From Ctena decussata (lineage: Eukaryota > Mollusca > Bivalvia > Lucinida > Lucinidae), in the NCBI GenBank assembly GCA_963989385.1, contig OZ022515.1:3690803-3754802 (forward strand): 64,000 nucleotides of DNA, given 5' to 3'. Below, in pieces: positions 22,105 through 33,496 of this stretch. A program made the position numbers and the translations under genes. The notes beneath the pieces are model-generated. The model worked only from the letters and a program-made list of their open reading frames with translations, did no database searches and was not told the origin of the DNA. Position 1 is the first letter of the stretch. Each line of letters starts with the position of its first letter.

Positions 22105-23310
22105 AACAAGAGGGCCATGCGGCCCTGAATCGCTCACCTGAGTATGGTGACCATGTAGGTCATCTGACCTAGGCCGCTTGAATAAATTTTCGTTCCCTCA
22201 GCCCCTGGAGGCTGTGTATAGAATTTGGTTACAATTAGCCCAGTGGCGTTTGAGGAGATGTCTGAAATTGTCAAAATATGAGGTACATGGGCCAGAGGTC
22301 AAAGAATGAACTTGACCTCTTGAACCCGCAAATCTTCCATGTACTAATTAAAACGACTGTATATACCAATTTCTAGGTCAAAATCGTCTAAACTTGCAAT
22401 GAAATCTTATGTTCTAGCATTTTCTCATGCTTGATCTTGCCTTAAAAAAGGTCAAGGTCAGCCCAAGGTCATCATTTGAACAATATTGACAGTACTAAGT
22501 ACCTGACGCTATATACCAAGTTTTAAGGCCATCGATCATTTGGTTCTTGACAAGAAGATATGTAAAGGTTTTTGCCATATATGGGCATGGCACCTATTAT
22601 GTTAGTCATGCGGCCCAGACCGTTTAAAAAATTTTCGTTCCCTCGGTCCCTAGAGGCTCTATATGAAATTTGGTTACAATTGGCCAAGTGTCTTTTAAGG
22701 AGATATGTGAAATTGTCAAAATATGCGACCAGGGTCAAAGGTCAAAATGATCTTGACCTCTTGTACATTTAAATTTTCCTGTACTCATTAAAATGACAGT
22801 ATATACCAATTTTCAGGTCAAAATCTTCAACAGTTTCCAAGAAATCTTATGTTCTAGCATTTTCCCATATAAAAGATACAGAAAGCAAATCTGATCTTAC
22901 CGTAAAAGGTCAAGGTCAACCCAAGGTCATAATTTGAACAATCTTAGTAGTACTTGTGTACCTGATGCTACATACCAAGTTTCAAGGCCATCGGCCTATT
23001 GGTTTCTGGAGAAGAAGATTTTTAAAGGTTTTTACTATATATGGGCGTGGCGGCTATGTTGGTCATGTGACTAAAACCGTTTGAACAAATTTTCGTTCTA
23101 CCGCCACCTAGAGGCTCTACATGAAATTTGGTTACAATTGGCCCAGTGACTTTTGGGGAGATGTGTGAAATTGTCAAAATATGAGAGACCAGGGTCAAAG
23201 GTCAAAGAATGACCTTGACCTCTTATACGCATAAATTTCCATGTACTTATTAAGATGACTATATATACCAATTTTCAGGTCAAAATCTTAAACAGTTTCT
23301 AAGAAACAAA
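22105..23310. repeat. ~450-bp tandem repeat with terminal hairpin (2.6 units)
   Basis: 'aaattttcgttc' recurs at about 22184, 22629 and 23088 (spacing 445-458). Shared phrases include 'gaaatttggttacaatt', 'gtgaaattgtcaaaatatg', 'ggtcaaagaatgaacttgac' and 'aaggtcaaggtcaacccaag'. The left edge has a hairpin AGGGCCATGCGGCCCT (22111-22126). This is a familiar bivalve repeat. The right edge runs into a non-LTR fragment at about 23311. Confidence 0.8.
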
Positions 23311-24341
23311 AAATAAAGAAATCAGAACACTGGCATATAACTCACTCGTAAGACCGCAGGTTGAATATGCACCCATACACAAAAGAAAACATAAGGAAAT
23401 TTGAAATGATTCAACGAAGGGCAGCAAGATGGGTTTCCGATGATTACTCACCATATAGTAGCGTGACAGAAATGATGAGTAATCTTGGATGGCGGTCGCT
23501 TGTGTGCCGACGTTACGATGCGCGTCTCGCTATGTTTTACAAGAACACCTAATATTTTCCATAGATGATAGTGCAACGCACCTTCACTTTGAGGTCCTTT
23601 ACTTTCGATCTACAAAGACACGGAATTTCCATTTATTTTGCCAATTTTCAAAGAGGTTTCGATGTTACTGATAGCACAAGTTTTGATTCAATATTTATTC
23701 TGCCCAAGTCCATGGAGAGATTTTTGTAAAACTGGAATTTTGGTAAAAATTTGTAAATTTTCAGAACAGGTGAAAAGTGTGAAAATTTCAATCAAAGTCA
23801 AAACGTTCATTTTGTCTATGAAACTAGATGTCTTATGAGGTGGCCCGTTTGAAAGGATCACTTTGAAATGAAGCTAATGAGAGTTAATAGACTTCCAGCA
23901 AAATGCCTCAATTTCAGAAATCTCGAAAATTGCAAAATTTGATCCATGGAAATGAGCAGGCCATCATTTGTATTGAAATTCTTGTTATCTTAAACTTCGA
24001 TCATTCTTCAAAATGCTGCAAAAGGATAGAAATTCTTGCTCACTGGCGGTGAAATTTATGGGCAGTTGAACTGGGTATATGTTGTAGTAATGTCGATGGG
24101 AAAATAGCTGCTGTTCCTTTAAATATTTTGAGCAGTGTATATCGAACAGCCCACCAGATATACTCGTCACATGCATCCTCTTCCCTACAGACAGATCCAT
24201 ACATCTGTCTGTTATTATCAGTATTCATTCTTTCCCATTACTATTGTACTTTGGATTAGATTACCAGCTGATCTCGTCCAAGTTTCAGATCTTGACTCCT
24301 TTAAATTAGGAGTCAACAAGATCAGTCATACCCTCCCCTAA
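23311..24341 (+). pseudogene. C-terminus of a non-LTR retrotransposon ORF2, interrupted and frameshifted
   Basis: Two pieces of one protein are visible. 23311-23545 gives 'SLVRPQVEYA' and then, after a short deletion that changes frame, 'PYTKENIRKFEMIQRRAARW' and 'LGWRSLVCRRYDARLAMFYK'. 24135-24341 gives 'TRHMHPLPYRQIHTSVCYYQ', 'FFPITIVLWIRLPADLV' and a C-terminal 'DLDSFKLGVNKISHTLP' with stop. This is the post-RT tail typical of CR1/jockey-type elements. About 580 bp of unrelated sequence (about 23550-24130) separates the pieces. The polymerase domain itself is missing. Clade assignment is tentative. Confidence 0.75.
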
Positions 24342-24515
24342 ACATAAATACTGTTTATATCCTGATTTTAAACTCTGCTTACTAACACTAACCCTATCAT
24401 CTATATTTCACCTTGCGTTTAAATCTTTTATCCTGCACTATCTCACTTTTTACTCCTCTTACTAACACACCAAATAATACCCGAAAGGGGGGTTTGGATC
24501 ATGTAAAGATAGATA
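24342..24515 (+). repeat. 3' untranslated tail of the non-LTR element
   Basis: After the stop, pyrimidine-rich sequence and 'aatacccgaaaggggggttt' end in an 'agatagatagacgg' tail near 24515, directly before the Penelope-like 3' copy. Confidence 0.5.
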
Positions 24516-24694
24516 GACGGATATTGCCACAATTCCTTACTAAGCAAAAATGAAAAAAAAAAAAAAATTGGTTATTTCGCAGAAGTAAAATATCTGTGAA
24601 GTAAGGCACACTTACTGAGCAGCTATAAACTTAAAATGGGGTGCAACTTCTTCAGCTTCAAATTTATTATTAAGAACTGGGGAGAAAAAAAAAA
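24516..24694 (+). repeat. 5'-truncated second copy of Penelope-like 3' end
   Basis: Starts at 'atattgccacaattccttac', which encodes the last residues of the RT (LPQFLTKQK, stop), and continues with the same 3' sequence as 17160-17285. Truncation just before the stop codon is what incomplete reverse transcription leaves. Confidence 0.65.
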
Positions 24695-24915
24695 CTGGCA
24701 ATAGCGATTTCACGTCAAAATCGCTATTGCCAGTCGACCGGTAATAGCGATTTCAATGTAAAATGGCTATTGCCAGTCGACTGGTAATAGCGATTTTAAT
24801 GTAAAATGGCTATTGCCAGTCGACTGGTAATAGCCATTTTGACGTGAAATCGCTATTGCCAGTCGACTGTCAATAGCGATTTTATCGTAAAATGGCTATT
24901 GCCAGTCGACTGGCA
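24695..24915. repeat. 43-bp palindromic tandem array, copy 2
   Basis: Five units of the GTCGAC-centred repeat, same period and sequence as 17568-17824, in the same orientation relative to the Penelope-like 3' sequence. Single-base variants (for example 'gtcgaccgg' at 24735) differ from copy 1. Confidence 0.9.
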
Positions 24916-25263
24916 CTAGACCTTTCCAAAGTTAAATCAAAAGGTGACCGCCGGTGGCCATTACATGCCGTTTGTGGCCATTATATACTGCTCGACGGGA
25001 CGATAATCATTTTCTTTTAAGTTCAAAAAAGTCTTAATCCGTCCGTTAGTCTTTGTGAATAAGCGGGAGCGACAATTATTTACGGATTGGCGGAAGCGGA
25101 GGTATATAGACACACTGACGTCATTTTGGTCGACGTGTCATCATATGTAGCCTCTTCTGCATTTTTTTTCTTTTTTTTTCAGAGATATCTCAGACCAGCA
25201 TGCACGGCTATGCACCCTGATCAGAGTCTTGCATGTTTACACACACACACAAAAAAAAACAGC
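24916..25263. other. no gene seen
   Basis: T-run and CA-run near 25160-25258. The 60-residue frame at 25087-25269 is not convincing. Confidence 0.45.
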
Positions 25264-25356
25264 CCGTAATGTGCGTATATATTGGGACACCTGAAAATGA
25301 TAAATTGCCATTTGGGACAAATGGAAAATTTATTATTCTAGGTGTCCCAATACTTA
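25264..25356. mobile_element. small fold-back MITE (CCGTAATGTGCG type)
   Basis: Left CCGTAATGTGCGTATATATT and 'gggacacct', right the inverted 'aggtgtcccaatactta'. Matches 55950-56039. The right terminus is worn and no TA is seen outside the left end. Confidence 0.55.
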
Positions 25357-26487
25357 AGCTATGTATCCTGAAAATTCTATATAGTTAACATTTAAAGGAC
25401 CAAATATGAAAATATTTGAATTCACAGGCAAACAACATACGAGATCAATGTTGAATTTGTAAACAGCACATATCCAGGTGATGCGGCTTATAATGAACCA
25501 TCTCTACTGGATCTACAGTTTGCCATTTTGTCTTTGATTTCTCAATATGATATAGTTTGTTTCTATTCCTTGAAATTTTGCAGGTATATATTTAAGTGTC
25601 TACAATTTTGGTGCTGCAAATATTAGGATTGCACAATAGAACAAGTCAGACTTGACGAAAAGTGGCTCACTGTCTGCGCAAAAAAAGAGGTGACCCAGAT
25701 CAGCCAGTGTAGTACTAAAGCCTGAGCATCATAGAGTCTCTATATAACGTGCGTATTCAGCTATAAGATTGCGGGGGTCCCTTACAAATTGACCCCAGAT
25801 ATGTAACTCAGTCGTATTAATTCTGCTGTAGAATTGTATTGTCTTTTTTCCAGAATATGGTTTTCACTAAGCCCTTCGAAACAATCCCCAAGATCTAGAA
25901 CCGTCTTATAAGATTTTTTTTTAATTTTGAGATTGTTTTCAAGTCGAAAGATCCCTCCCCCCTCTCATGTTATTACTCAATAAATATTCTACTAAACATT
26001 TTACAGAAGCTTAAATCAATCTGCAAAACTGCTCAAAAACTTCAGCCTGTCTGCAAAGATAGAGATACAGAGGATCTTAACTAGTCAGCATAATTGCACA
26101 GGAACATGATCTGACTTAATATTTGCACAACTGATTAAGTCTGTGCTTAACAAATGTTTCTAATTGCCCCTAAACGACTGAAATACGCCCAACTTCTATA
26201 AGAATATTATAGATACACCTTTATATTTTCTGTCAATTTACAAAAGGAAACAATTTAATGATTTCATGTTAACTTCTCTGAAGGACAGAGCTTTCCGGAA
26301 TGGGCCTGATCTTAAAGATAGAAACTTGCTTTAAATGGAGCAAATTCTTTCCTTTAACAGTTTATCCCCAATTAGAAGGGGAATTGCTTTTCCTGAAAGG
26401 GTGTCCGTTCACCTTAATATTCTTCTATTATTTGTAGTTCTATTGGCTAGTGAAATAAAATAATCTAGAAAATATCTCCTCTGACCA
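25357..26487. other. no gene seen
   Basis: AT-rich. A partial family R segment lies at 26335-26425 ('caaattctttcctttaacag'), and 25660-25740 resembles worn GAGCCGCGAC-family arms. No coding sequence. Confidence 0.45.
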
Positions 26488-26745
26488 CTCTCAGACTACA
26501 CTGCACAGTGCAAAGTGACGATGATCAGTCAGCAAGCACACACCATGGAAATACTACTATATTCATCAGAGCAAGGAGCCCAGCATACTATGTTGATATA
26601 ACACTGTTTCCATACTCAGACTACATTGCACAGTGACAATGATCACTTAGCAAGCACACAATATGGAAAAACGACAACTTTCATCAGAACTAGGATCCAA
26701 GCACACTATGCTGATATAACACTGTTTCCATCAGACCTGGAAGTC
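26488..26745. repeat. ~126-bp tandem duplication
   Basis: 'ctcagactacactgcacagt' (26488) recurs as 'ctcagactacattgcacagt' (26614). Each is followed by 'cagcaagcacaca', 'atggaaa', 'catcagaac' and 'gatataacactgtttccat'. It abuts the 33-bp minisatellite. Confidence 0.75.
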
Positions 26746-26751
26746 CCGGTG

Positions 26752-27212
26752 TTAAGCGCTGGCCTACTGATCTGCTTGAGCCCTCCCAGCGCTGGCCTAC
26801 TGATCTGCTGGAGCCCTCCCAGCGCTTGCCTACTGATCTGCTGGAGCCCTCCCAGCGCTTGCCTACGTATCTGCTGGAGCCCACCCACTGCTTGCCTACT
26901 GATCTGCTGGAGCCCTCCCAGCGCTGGCCTACTGATCTGCTGGAGCCCTCCGAGCGCTGGCCTACTGATCTGCTGGAGCCCTCCCACCGCTTGCCTACTG
27001 ATCTGCTGGAGCCCTCCCAGCGCTGGCGTACTGATCTGCTTGAGCCCTCCCAGCGCTGGCCTACTGATCTGCTGGGGCCCTCCCAGCGCTGGCCTACTGA
27101 TCTGCTGGAGCCCTCCCAGCGCTGGCCTACTGATCTGCTTGAGCCCTCCCAGCGCTGGCCTACTGATCTGCTTGAGCCCTCCCAGCGCTGGCCTACTGAT
27201 CTGCTGGATCCG
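26752..27212. repeat. 33-bp GC-rich minisatellite (~14 units)
   Basis: The unit is 'agcgctggcctactgatctg' plus 'ctggagccctccc'. Because 33 is a multiple of three and the unit lacks stops, long frames stay open on both strands: plus-strand 11-residue period PTDLLEPSQRW, minus-strand periods such as SRSVGQRWEGS. I do not treat any of them as genes. It lies next to the cGLR 3' fragment. Confidence 0.9.
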
Positions 27213-27239
27213 CTCATGTACAACATTTCTGCATGGAAA

Positions 27240-27800
27240 TACGCAGATTAGTGTTTGAATTTTGTAAATTTTACAAAATTTCAATACGCACCTGCGTATT
27301 TGCGTAGAAATAGCTATAGCAGTGAGAGGCAACGATTAGACTAAATTTATTAATACACTGCAAAAATAAACGGTAGATTTTACTGTAAAATAACTGGCAA
27401 CCAGCTGCCAGTCCTTTTACCGTTATTTTTACGGGCGCCCGTAAAAATTGCAGGAATCACCGAGCAGAGCGGGACAGAAAAGAGCGGATTTCGTTTTGGT
27501 TAGACAGCCCCTCAACCATACAAAGTTATTTTCGAGTGCTCCAAGTTAACATAAAACTTCCATTTCGTGATTTCCAACAATGTCTTACAGGCAAAAACCC
27601 GTAAAAATAACGGGAAAAGGACTGGCAGCCGCTTTCCAATTATTCTACCGTAAAATCTACAGTATTTTTTTACAGTGTACTAGTATATGTATCATCCAAA
27701 ATCCTTCTTTTTTCCTTAATATTGTCAAGGAATGAGAACACTGAGTCGGATTCAGATACAGAAGAACACATTGCTTCTTTGAGTATAGAGATACGCTTTG
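27240..27800 (-). pseudogene. 3'-end fragment of a cGAS-like receptor gene, split by a MITE
   Basis: 27265-27340 ('caatacgcacctgcgtattt', 'agcagtgagaggcaacg') matches 36605-36675, just after the stop codon of the cGLR gene. 27683-27800 ('gtcaaggaatgaga', 'gagtcggat', 'cagaagaacacat') matches 36730-36790, its last codons (SDSVDSFLEDIDEELL region). The two matching parts are separated only by the TA-flanked element at 27356-27677. The reading frame is broken and nothing upstream of the last ~50 codons is found, so this is a decayed partial duplicate. Confidence 0.7.
27356..27677. mobile_element. 322-bp MITE, CACTGTAAAAA ends, TA duplication
   Basis: Left CACTGCAAAAATAAACGG, right ending 'tttttttacagtg'; long imperfect TIRs of about 55 bp include GGTAGATTTTAC and GCCAGT. 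TA at 27354-27355 and 27678-27679. It matches 35186-35506 in opposite orientation. The TIR start and TA duplication suggest Tc1/mariner mobilisation. Confidence 0.85.
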
Positions 27801-28905
27801 AGTACTGTTCAGTGTTATGAGGTTGCACATATCAGAGGCTCGTAACTTTGCGCTGATGCACAGGTACTCATATTAGCAGAAATACAGAAAATAGCACAAA
27901 AAATATCTTCCAATATTCCTTTCTAGCATCACTTAAAACAGTCATAAATTCAAGTGACAAACTTTCAATATGAACAGAAATATTACAAATAAAGTTTAGG
28001 ATCAAAAAAATCTTATAGTCTAGCAAGAAAAATGTTTCATAGCATTTTTTCCCATAGCGATTAATCCTTACACTACCACGGTTACGAGAAAATCTTCACC
28101 ATGATTTAGTTTCTTACAATAAACATTTTTGTTTCGACAGTAATATCTTAAGAGAGCAGTATCTTCGTGTCTCCTGATTATGAATGAGCAAGTCTTGTCA
28201 GTCAATAATACAATTCTGTGGATTCTAAGATTCTACCTTGGGATACACAGAACATATTTCGGTTTCTTTGATAAATATGCCCCACCACACTCAAATAAAT
28301 TTCAATCAAACATTGCACAAACATTAGCAATTAGGATAATAATTAATAGATTGATCGAACATTACCAAAAATATGTAATTATTGGTTTACATTTTTTTTA
28401 GCTTATAAAGGGATTGTTTAAAACTACAAGTAGTCAATTAACTGTCTGTTCATTGTTGATGGTCACGTGTAAGACTTACGTGACTTCTTTCTCTTTTTTT
28501 CCTTTCTTGTGTTCATTCGTTTATTTTTTCATTCTTTCTTTCTTTCTTAATGAGACAATAAAATATTCTTCCTTTCTTAGTTTGATCATAAAAGCACATA
28601 TATAAATGCATAAACAAAACACGAATACCAAGAAATGAAGTGGTGTAAGCCTTTGAGCAATATAGGCGGATTTGGACTTAAACCATTTGAAGGTTGTTTC
28701 GAAACGCGACTTTCTGTATGTTTAGAGATCGATGGAAGAAACTTATAATATACTTATTTTATAATGAATTACATCAAGGAAAACCTTGTAAAAATTTCTG
28801 AGTGGTGATACCTTATAAAAGTTTTAAAGAAAATACGATCATTAATTTTTTCAAATTTTAGGCTCAACATAGTTTCTTAGGCTTTTTCGACATTATTCTC
28901 ATATA
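27801..28905. other. no gene seen
   Basis: AT-rich. The frames at 28180-28401 and 28414-28605 are low complexity or hydrophobic without recognisable domains. Confidence 0.45.
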
Positions 28906-29921
28906 TACTATGCACAATAAATATAGCAATTTTTTTGTATGTGGCAGATCTGCCATATTAGGATTGTATTGTCACTTTACTGCATAAAGATACAAAGGCC
29001 GATCATTCGAGATGGACTGGCAGGTAAAAGATTCAAGATTGTTCAGTTGTAGCGTTTGAACTACCGTGACGTCAGTTTTTATGACCATTGTATCTGAAGG
29101 ACATTTTTGATCATGTACAAAAGCCAAAACCATAATGAGGCGGCTGCTTTGCTGTTAAAATAAAGGAAAACGCTCTAAAACATTTGAATATTCTACGAGT
29201 ATAAGGTTTACAAAGTTCGAAAATTTGACGTTTTCTCTTGTTTTTTACGTTATCGTCTTAAAAAGTTGTTTCTAATCAGTATTTCCTGAATCCCTTTCGA
29301 GTGTATGATTGTTTGGTATCTACCAATATGATAACATAAACAATTCAGAAAGAAAATTCTTCCCGGTTACTGAGAATAAGTCAAAAGTCTCTGACTAACG
29401 TCATCATTTTCTCACAGTTACGTTACACTTCAATAAAGAAACTTCACAGTTAAATTAATCATGGTGTGACTTTTAATTTTACCTTTGGTTTTTCTTGGGT
29501 TTCGATTCTGCATTGAACTGAAGCACCATTGAATCATTGCACATTGTACCGAATCATAACGTTTTAACGTCAATTGCGCATGCTACGATTCGTCAGTTGT
29601 TAAGCTTAACCATATCTTTTACACATTCAATAGCTTTGACAAGAAAACTGGGCATGAAAATGATTAGAAAGACCGTACAAAAAATCACATGCTTGCCATT
29701 TTTATGTTGCTTTTCAATGGGTGGGAATTTTGGCTAATGACCCCTTCTGTGCTTATCGCTTTTCCCCAGTATCGTTTTTAAAGACGGCTTCTGTAATCTC
29801 ATGGTATCTTAAGCCCCTCATACGGTTCCCTTCAATGCCATTTAATCTCGCTCATTGTTGCACTTCAGTAATGAGAAAAATTGCAAAATATAAAAAAATG
29901 CTAAATATATTTTGCATAGTA
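28906..29921. mobile_element. 1.0-kb TIR element, TA duplication (copy 1)
   Basis: Ends TACTATGCACAATAAATAT and, inverted at the right, TACTATGCAAAATATATTT, flanked by TA (28904-28905 and 29922-29923). A full-length relative in inverse orientation lies at 56475-57491, so both boundaries are confirmed. Short frames inside (29537-29924) show no transposase motif. Probably non-autonomous Tc1/mariner-type. Confidence 0.85.
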
Positions 29922-30079
29922 TAATTCCATGTGATTGAAGCTTCAAACTTCAAAAGCCGATAAAAGAATCAAAACATGAACTTACTTTGTATAGTTTTAT
30001 ACCATACAAACGGACAAAGACTGAAGTTTATGATCATAACTTATAAAAAAGTGTCGTAATATCATATACGTATTTAATT
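29922..30079. other. no gene seen
   Basis: AT-rich, nothing recognised. Confidence 0.45.
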
Positions 30080-30665
30080 TCACATTTTACATTATATTCC
30101 TATGTAATTGCATATAACACTCGACATTTTTTGAACAGGTAGGCTCTCGGATAAACCCGTAAGTCGCTATCGGTAGTTTCCGCCATATTTTAGCATTAAG
30201 TTCCCTATGCTGATTAACTTTTGAACAAATTCCGTCAGTTCTTATCATAGTTATGGCCCCTTGAAAATTTTGGCATCTTGACTTTGTCACCAAGATATCT
30301 TGAAAAGCATAAGAGCTAGCCACTTGAAACTTTATTGCCCAAGCCCAAAGTTTGTCAACTTTTGAAAAAAAATCATGGACTTGTTGACAGAGTTATGCCC
30401 CTTTTTCAACTCAGTGCATTGTAAGCCTATGGAACCTTGTGAACAAAATATCTCAATAACCCCTGACACTAGGATCATGATTTTTTTGCGGAAAGATATT
30501 GCCAAAAGTGCAAATAATCTCATGAACTTTTGAAAAAAAATCGCAAATTTTTGACCGAGGTAAGCCAACTTTTCGACTTTGTGCATTAAAGCCAATGGTA
30601 CAAAGGTACAATCATTATAGGATGAGCCTCCTTTAGAGGCAAAACATGTGGTTGGGGGCATAGTG
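30080..30665. repeat. degenerate tandem repeat ('aacttttgaaaaaaaatc')
   Basis: Units near 30225, 30355 and 30525 share 'aacttttgaaaaaaaatc', 'gacagagttatgcccctttt' and 'gtgcattgtaagcc' in the same order. The right edge carries 'cctcctttagagg' and 'catgtggttggggg'. Frames on the minus strand across it are not genes. Confidence 0.6.
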
Positions 30666-31204
30666 TTTCATAAACACATTTTCTAGTTTACTCTTGGTTT
30701 TGTGAACGTATTGCAATGGGGGCTCATATTTCAGAGAAAAGAAGGATTAGAGGAAAACTGGTCATTATTACGGGATGGAATAAGATTGTAGACACTTAGG
30801 CCTGATCTTACGCCGAACTGAGAACACGGATTAGCATTCGGAACACCAAAATTTTACATTGCACCTTACGGTAAAATAAACCACGGATATGTTAAAATGA
30901 GTTTTATCGGGCCTTAATATTATTATGTTTTGTTGAAATCGGTCTTTGGTTCTAGAGGATAAATTCTAATAAATATGGCTAGACCATCGGATATGTCCGG
31001 CCATGTTCACAAGGGCGACAACTTTAATTGACAAGTTTCTGTTTTCCTGGTAGGTTATACCCGTCTCCGCGGGTGGTGGTGAGGGAAAGGCGGGGCTTCC
31101 GACTTCAATCTTTTACGAGAAGCGCGGCAGTGAGACGGAGTGAAACACCAGATAAGAGTGATGTCCCTTGAAGCGTATTCACATATCTTAGTTGGTGTTG
31201 GATA
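30666..31204. other. no gene seen
   Basis: No recognisable feature. Confidence 0.45.
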
Positions 31205-31440
31205 CTATAGCCATGTTTAAGGTGATTGGGTACACTTTCAGGCGAAGCAACTCTGTCATTTAAATTTTTGCCTCTGTTCTCAATGGGGGCAACTCTTAAA
31301 GCAATTTAGAGCTATTTGCTCTTTTTGAGAAGGTATCTTCTTCTCAGTACAGACACTATTTGGAAGGGCTACTATCTCCACAGAAGAAGCAAAAAGGAAG
31401 TCACAAAAGTTGTTTCTCTTTGTAAACATGGCAGAAAAAA
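31205..31440. repeat. dispersed repeat family R
   Basis: 'taaggtgattgggtacactt', 'caactctgtcattt', 'ggggcaactcttaaag' and 'ggaagtcacaaaagttgttt' in family order. Small frames over it are by-products. Confidence 0.65.
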
Positions 31441-31752
31441 ACAACAACAAAGAAATGTACATTTACACAATTTCTACAAGAAGTTTATATATATTTCGTC
31501 TGATTTCTTATCTCAGACCAAAGGCACATGTATGTAAAGATGAAAGGGTACAAAAAGCATGCTAAAATTCAGTTTTCTGTTAAAAACTAGGCTTCCCTTA
31601 TTTGCCTGTGTATTCTAACTACTTTTAATTAAGTTGGTTTTAACCCATAAAGCACCACACTTAATGTACTCTAACTCTACGTAATAGGACAAGCACATTA
31701 TTTCAGTCCGCCCGGAAATGGTTAAGAATAGCATTTGAAATAAAAAAAAAAT
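31441..31752. other. no gene seen
   Basis: AT-rich sequence before the next MITE. Confidence 0.45.
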
Positions 31753-31962
31753 GGGCCGCGACACGAGAAAACCAACAAAGTGGTTGTGCTCCCAGCGCGG
31801 ACACAGATTAGCCTGGGCATCCGTCCAGTCTGATCAGAGTCTTCGCTGTCCGCATGGAGCTGGCTTAAACGAAGACTCTGACCAGACTGGGCGGATAACC
31901 AGGCTGATCTGAGTCTGCGCTGGGCGCATAACCACATTGTTGGTTTTCTCGTGTCGCGGCTC
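31753..31962. mobile_element. GAGCCGCGAC-family MITE, AAAT duplication
   Basis: Left GGGCCGCGACACGAGAAAACC, right ending 'ctcgtgtcgcggctc'. AAAT occurs on both sides (31749-31752 and 31963-31966). The arms hold 'cacagattagcctgggcatc' and its inverse. The minus frame at 31722-31970 is a translation of the MITE. Confidence 0.85.
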
Positions 31963-32655
31963 AAATGCAACTGAAATTGGTTTTAGAACTTAAATCACTA
32001 TAAACTAAAATAGTAGAACCTGCTTACAGTGTAGATCCAGATCAAGCGGCTCATAATGAACCTCCTCATCTAGGTTTATACTGTTTGCCCTTTGGTCTTT
32101 GAATTCTTAATATGATATAGCTTGGACAAAACATGTGACGTGAAAAGATTAATTCAGTTAGGAGGTCTGAGAAAACAGCGCAGGCCCAGATCAGAATGCT
32201 CCTAAGAATCATGAAATCTACTTTTTGCCATATCAGTTGCCTCTTTTGGAAGCATCACTTCACTATATTCTAAATTGCAAAACAACGAAAGGAAGATGTC
32301 TTCCAAGAATCGGGGATATGTGAGTCTGACCAGAGTCTATACTGTTTGCCATTCCATCTAAAACCCATTTTTGGATGCAATTGCACTAGAAAACCAAATT
32401 TTTCCATACAGTACTCGTAATCCTTAAGCATGCAACTTAGTACCACAGTGACCTTCTTACGTATCAACTTGAACTTTGAAAAGAAATGAAAAATGTGGGG
32501 AAAAATGAATAAATGAATAAATAAATAAATAAACTTGGTTTGGGACTAAACATTCTGAGCTGTTGTCGTCTATTTTGGCAGGGCTGCCTTGTCCAGGGAA
32601 GCAAGCCGGAAGTCACAAAAGTTGTTTCCCTTTGTAAAAGTGTTGAAAACATTTA
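31963..32655. other. no gene seen; (AATA)n
   Basis: An AATA-type run near 32505-32532. A piece of family R ('aagtcacaaaagttgtttcc') at 32610-32632 directly precedes the retroelement fragment. Confidence 0.45.
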
Positions 32656-33425
32656 AAGGTATACCATACTTCCTAAAGGTTGGTAAAAATGTTAAAAATA
32701 GCACACCACATATCATGTTATACGGTGAACTCGGCAGATTTCCCGTTTCTCTTGTAATCAAGAGGCGTATGATTAATTTCTGGTGTAAGCTTGTATCTGA
32801 TACTGGAAATAAACTGTCAACTTTCATGTATAAAACTTTATTCAATGATGTTGCAAGAGATTTCTGTTCTTATAACTGGCTAACTTGCGTTAAGGAACTC
32901 CTTGATAGTATAGGGTTAAGTTACCTCTGGAATTATCAGTATGTAGTAAATGGAATGTGGTTATCTAAATACGCACAATATATACTAGAATCTCAATTCA
33001 AACAACAGTGGTTTAGTTCAATTCAGGATTCATCTAAGTGTTTAAACTATAGAATATTTAAAATAGAGCATAAGTTGGAAAATTATTTGATTTTTCTTCC
33101 TGCAAGATTAAGGCAAAATTATATAAATTATAGACTGTGTAACCATAAAATGCCAATTGAAACGGGACGTTGGCGAAACATTGATAGAAATTTGAGAAAA
33201 TGTACTCTATGTGACTCCAACAATTTGGGAGACGAATTTCATTATTTATATCAATGTTCCTTTTTTGATGAAGAGCGACGAACTGTCGCTCCCTTCATCA
33301 GAAAAGGTTCTGCTAACTGTCATGTGTTTTCTAAATTATTTAATGAGGAAAATTACTCGATTTTGAAAAAGACGTGCAAGTTCTTGGGAACTATCATGAC
33401 GACGTTTCGATCTCTTCCTGGCTAA
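32656..33425 (+). pseudogene. C-terminal part of a non-LTR retrotransposon ORF2 (5' truncated)
   Basis: About 255 residues remain open to a TAA stop. 'LYGELGRFPVSLVIKRRMIN' begins the recognisable homology, followed by 'FWCKLVSDTGNKLSTFMYK', 'SSKCLNYRIFK', 'NYINYRLCNHKMPIETGRW' and a zinc-knuckle-like C-x2-C-x9-H-x4-C in 'KCTLCDSNNLGDEFHYLYQC'. This is the post-polymerase region of a mollusc or cnidarian-type non-LTR element; RT and endonuclease are missing. The frame begins upstream at 32589 inside family R, so its first residues are not part of the element. The same knuckle spacing occurs in the fragment ending at 50901, suggesting one family. The intact frame implies fairly recent insertion. 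Confidence 0.75.
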
Positions 33426-33496
33426 AAAGAAAAAAAAAAGAAACACCTGTTTATCTCTAAAATACTAGAATATCCGTCCCTGATTTGTCATCAGTA

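Noticed and set aside
17568..24915. CRISPR array (regular palindromic repeats)
   Set aside because: Units are contiguous with no unique spacers, no cas genes are present, and the sequence is animal.
26626..27332. Four long overlapping frames (141-210 residues) on both strands
   Set aside because: Produced by the 33-bp minisatellite; unit length divisible by three and lack of stops explain them.
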